The notes under the pieces are model-generated. The model saw only the letters and a program-made list of their open reading frames with translations, had not been told where the DNA came from and did not search any database. The translations under genes and the position numbers were made by a program. From contig CAJUSG010000001.1 of assembly GCA_910589085.1 (NCBI GenBank), positions 1 through 64,000 of the forward strand: DNA of 64,000 nt, in the 5' to 3' direction. Of this stretch, positions 62,056 to 64,000 are shown in pieces (the first letter of the stretch is position 1; every line of letters starts with the position of its first letter). This stretch comes from an uncultured Oscillospiraceae bacterium (lineage in GTDB: Bacteria; Bacillota; Clostridia; Oscillospirales; Oscillospiraceae).

Positions 62056-63204
62056 TTATCCCTTAAATTCCTCCGGCGGAGTTTCACGCAGGCCAAAGTG
62101 CCAGGCAACGGCGTCAGCAATACGGCAGCAGGCCCGACCGTCTCCGTAGGGATTGGCGGCATGGGCCATTTTGTCATATTCCTCCCGGTTCGACAGCAGC
62201 TGCGCGGCCATTTGAAAAATGGTCTCCTCCTCCACACCGGCCAAGCGTACCGTACCGGCGGCCACTGCCTCAGGACGCTCTGTCTCTCTGCGCAGGACGA
62301 GCACCGGCTTGCCTAAGGCGGGCGCCTCCTCCTGAAGGCCACCTGAGTCGGTCATCACCATGTGGCAGCGCGCCATCAGATTATGCATCTCGTCCACCGA
62401 CAAGGGGGCGATGAGATGAATCCGAGGGTGATTGTCCAAATATTTGTGAGCTGCCTCCTGGACCACAGGGGACAGGTGTACGGGATATACCAGCTCTGTT
62501 TCCGGAAAGGTGTCTGCAACTCTGCGCAGCGCGGTCATGATATTGGTCATGGGCTGGCCATAGTTTTCCCGTCTGTGGCAGGTGACAAGTATCACTTTTT
62601 GATTGATATAATCCAAACGATTGAGATTTACATCTGAAAAGTGAAAATCCTTTACAACAGTTGTCTGAAGGGCGTCAATGACGGTATTTCCGGTTAAAAA
62701 AACGCCATTGGTAATATTTTCCTGAGCTAGATTATTCCGGTTGGATACCGTGGGGCAGAAGTGGAGGTCGGCGATGGCCCCTACCAGTTTTCGATTGACC
62801 TCTTCAGGAAAAGGGGACCACTTGTCATAGGTGCGAAGCCCGGCCTCTACATGTCCAACAGGAATTTTATGGTAAAAAGCGGCCAACGCGCCGGCAAAAG
62901 TGGTGGAGGTGTCTCCATGGACCAGCACCAGATCGGGTTTTGCCGCTTCCAGAACTCCGTCCATGCCGTTCAGACACTTGGAAGTAATGGTGGACAAGGT
63001 TTGCCGGGGTTCCATCACATTCAGGTCATAGTCGGGCCTGAGCCCAAAGATATCCAGCACCGAGTCCAGCATCTCCCGATGCTGGGCGGTAACACAGCAA
63101 ACCGCCTCAAATTCAGGCCTTTTCGCCAGTTCCAAGGCCAACGGAGCCATTTTAATGGCCTCCGGCCGGGTACCAAATACGGTCATTACCTTCACTTTGT
63201 TCAT
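62056..63204 (-). CDS. wecB: UDP-N-acetylglucosamine 2-epimerase
   Basis: WecB interconverts UDP-GlcNAc and UDP-ManNAc for teichoic-acid linkage or surface polysaccharide. The 382-aa protein has FGTRPEAIKMAPLALEL (10-26), VHGDTSTTFAGALAAFY (about 94-110), GHVEAGLRT and VTCHRRENYG (about 207), plus TDSGGLQEEAPALGKPVLVLR. Complete. Its start overlaps the stop of the upstream WecA-like gene (ATGA). Confidence 0.94.
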   Translation of the reverse strand: MNKVKVMTVFGTRPEAIKMAPLALELAKRPEFEAVCCVTAQHREMLDSVLDIFGLRPDYDLNVMEPRQTLSTITSKCLNGMDGVLEAAKPDLVLVHGDTSTTFAGALAAFYHKIPVGHVEAGLRTYDKWSPFPEEVNRKLVGAIADLHFCPTVSNRNNLAQENITNGVFLTGNTVIDALQTTVVKDFHFSDVNLNRLDYINQKVILVTCHRRENYGQPMTNIMTALRRVADTFPETELVYPVHLSPVVQEAAHKYLDNHPRIHLIAPLSVDEMHNLMARCHMVMTDSGGLQEEAPALGKPVLVLRRETERPEAVAAGTVRLAGVEEETIFQMAAQLLSNREEYDKMAHAANPYGDGRACCRIADAVAWHFGLRETPPEEFKG

Positions 63205-64000
63205 TTGTCCGATTGGTCCTCCTCGCCAAAGTAGTATCCGCTCTCTGTGGACCGGTTTCTCTGAGGCTTGTCCACACGGCTGCCGTCCGAGGGCGGGGGA
63301 GGGGCGGAACCATTGTTACGGTCCAGATACAGCTTACCGGCTATGCCGCCAGCTACGCACAGAGCCATCAGGAACAGCATAGCACGTACCACGCCGATGG
63401 TGGTGAGCACCACAGCGGAGAGCCCTAAAATAGCGCTGATGATATAGAGCACTGCCACCGCCTGCTTTTGAGAGAATCCCATGTCGATTAATCTGTGGTG
63501 GATATGTCCGCGGTCAGGGGACATCGGCGACTGCCCTTTTGCCACACGCCGCAGGATGGCAAAGCAGGTGTCAAAAATAGGAAGACCCAGCATTAGGAAG
63601 GGGACAGCGAAGGAGATAATGGCATAAAATTTGAACAATCCCTGTATGGAAACGGTGGCCAAAATGAAGCCCAAAAAGGTGGAGCCAGTGTCTCCCATAA
63701 AAATTTTAGCCGGGTTCAGGTTGTAAGGTAAAAACCCTATACATGCTCCGGCCAGAGCGGCCATAAGGATGGCCACATCGGGCTCGGATACGATGAGAGC
63801 GATGACCAGTAAGGTCATGGAGCTGATGGTGGATACCCCGCAGGCCAGGCCATCCAGGCCATCGATCAGATTAACTGAGTTGGTGATTGCTACGATCCAC
63901 AGCACGGAGATGGGGATGGACAGCCACCCAAGCTCCCAGAAGGGCTCTTTGCTGAAGATGTTGGGATTGGACAGAAACTCGATGCGGTTGCCCTCCAGAA
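63201..64000 (-). CDS. WecA/TagO-like UDP-GlcNAc:undecaprenyl-phosphate transferase, 5' end off the window
   Basis: The MraY/WecA family membrane enzyme starts lipid-linked surface glycan synthesis. The visible part (over 260 aa) has NLIDGLDGLACGVSTISS (Asp motif), FMGDTGSTFLGFILA and the cytosolic loop DRGHIHHRLIDMGFSQKQA with the conserved HxHH region. At least six hydrophobic segments are seen. The frame is open to base 64000, so the N-terminus lies outside. The C-terminal tail (PPPPSDGSRVDKPQ) is polar and variable. Coupled to wecB. Confidence 0.9.
   Translation of the reverse strand, partial: LEGNRIEFLSNPNIFSKEPFWELGWLSIPISVLWIVAITNSVNLIDGLDGLACGVSTISSMTLLVIALIVSEPDVAILMAALAGACIGFLPYNLNPAKIFMGDTGSTFLGFILATVSIQGLFKFYAIISFAVPFLMLGLPIFDTCFAILRRVAKGQSPMSPDRGHIHHRLIDMGFSQKQAVAVLYIISAILGLSAVVLTTIGVVRAMLFLMALCVAGGIAGKLYLDRNNGSAPPPPSDGSRVDKPQRNRSTESGYYFGEEDQSDK

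Overview
The window looks like a chromosome segment of a spore-forming gut Firmicute of the Oscillospiraceae type (Flavonifractor / Pseudoflavonifractor / Lawsonibacter-like). This is inferred from the high GC of the core genes, ylbJ and SleB-type sporulation genes, the nusB-xseAB-ispA-dxs-tlyA-nadK-argR-recN operon, secreted proteins with a shared signal peptide style, and several small protein families typical of this group. No rRNA, tRNA or CRISPR array was found.

Bases 1-4890 hold a minus-strand type I restriction-modification operon: hsdM, a nucleotide-hydrolase/TIR-like accessory gene, then hsdS running off the left edge. hsdS carries three simple-sequence repeats: six copies of a 12-bp TAEL repeat, an 11-G tract, and an (AG)26 tract. 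As sequenced, the G tract truncates HsdS after its first half. The accessory gene is split by a 1.3-kb insertion flanked by a 5-bp repeat.

Bases 5000-17400 are a decayed integrative/mobilizable element: a ParB-like gene, a 96-aa gene, an IS3-family insertion, twelve back-to-back palindromes before two MobC-like ribbon-helix-helix genes, a secreted transglutaminase-like cargo gene between direct repeats, and a large serine recombinase gene. The recombinase gene is itself interrupted by a nested 4.5-kb element with its own serine recombinases and a two-gene cargo, a Cap4/DUF4297-like nuclease plus an SMC-like ATPase, which is probably a Lamassu / ABC-3C type anti-phage system.

Bases 17500-24000 hold two secreted-protein genes (an SLH protein and a stalk-domain protein) on opposite strands. 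Each is preceded by a homologous, about 210-nt, highly structured 5' leader directly downstream of a promoter; base-pair covariation between the copies suggests an RNA regulatory element. Between them lie a Mn2+-type (yybP-ykoY-like) riboswitch with a terminator in front of an orphan oadB-oadG pair, and ylbJ with a small cysteine-rich gene.

Bases 24000-64000 are mostly core: DUF2804, YgjP-like peptidase, YczE-like membrane protein, rarA, a TauE/SafE permease, DUF3810, tmcAL, ackA, a GNAT gene, DUF951, a radical SAM gene and a SleB-like hydrolase. Then come the nusB-to-recN operon (RNA processing, DNA repair, isoprenoid synthesis, NADP), a ParB-like/phosphoesterase pair, a ROK regulator, a Crp/Fnr regulator, and leuCD-orf-orf-leuB (leucine synthesis, with a repeated palindromic element between leuC and leuD). 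These are followed by purB, an AI-2E family permease, a flavin-binding Nim-like protein, DUF4364, a cysteine-rich protein, cardiolipin synthase, a phosphodiesterase, three small unknown genes, a membrane-anchored protein, and the start of a cell-surface glycan locus (wecB and a WecA/TagO-like transferase cut by the right edge).
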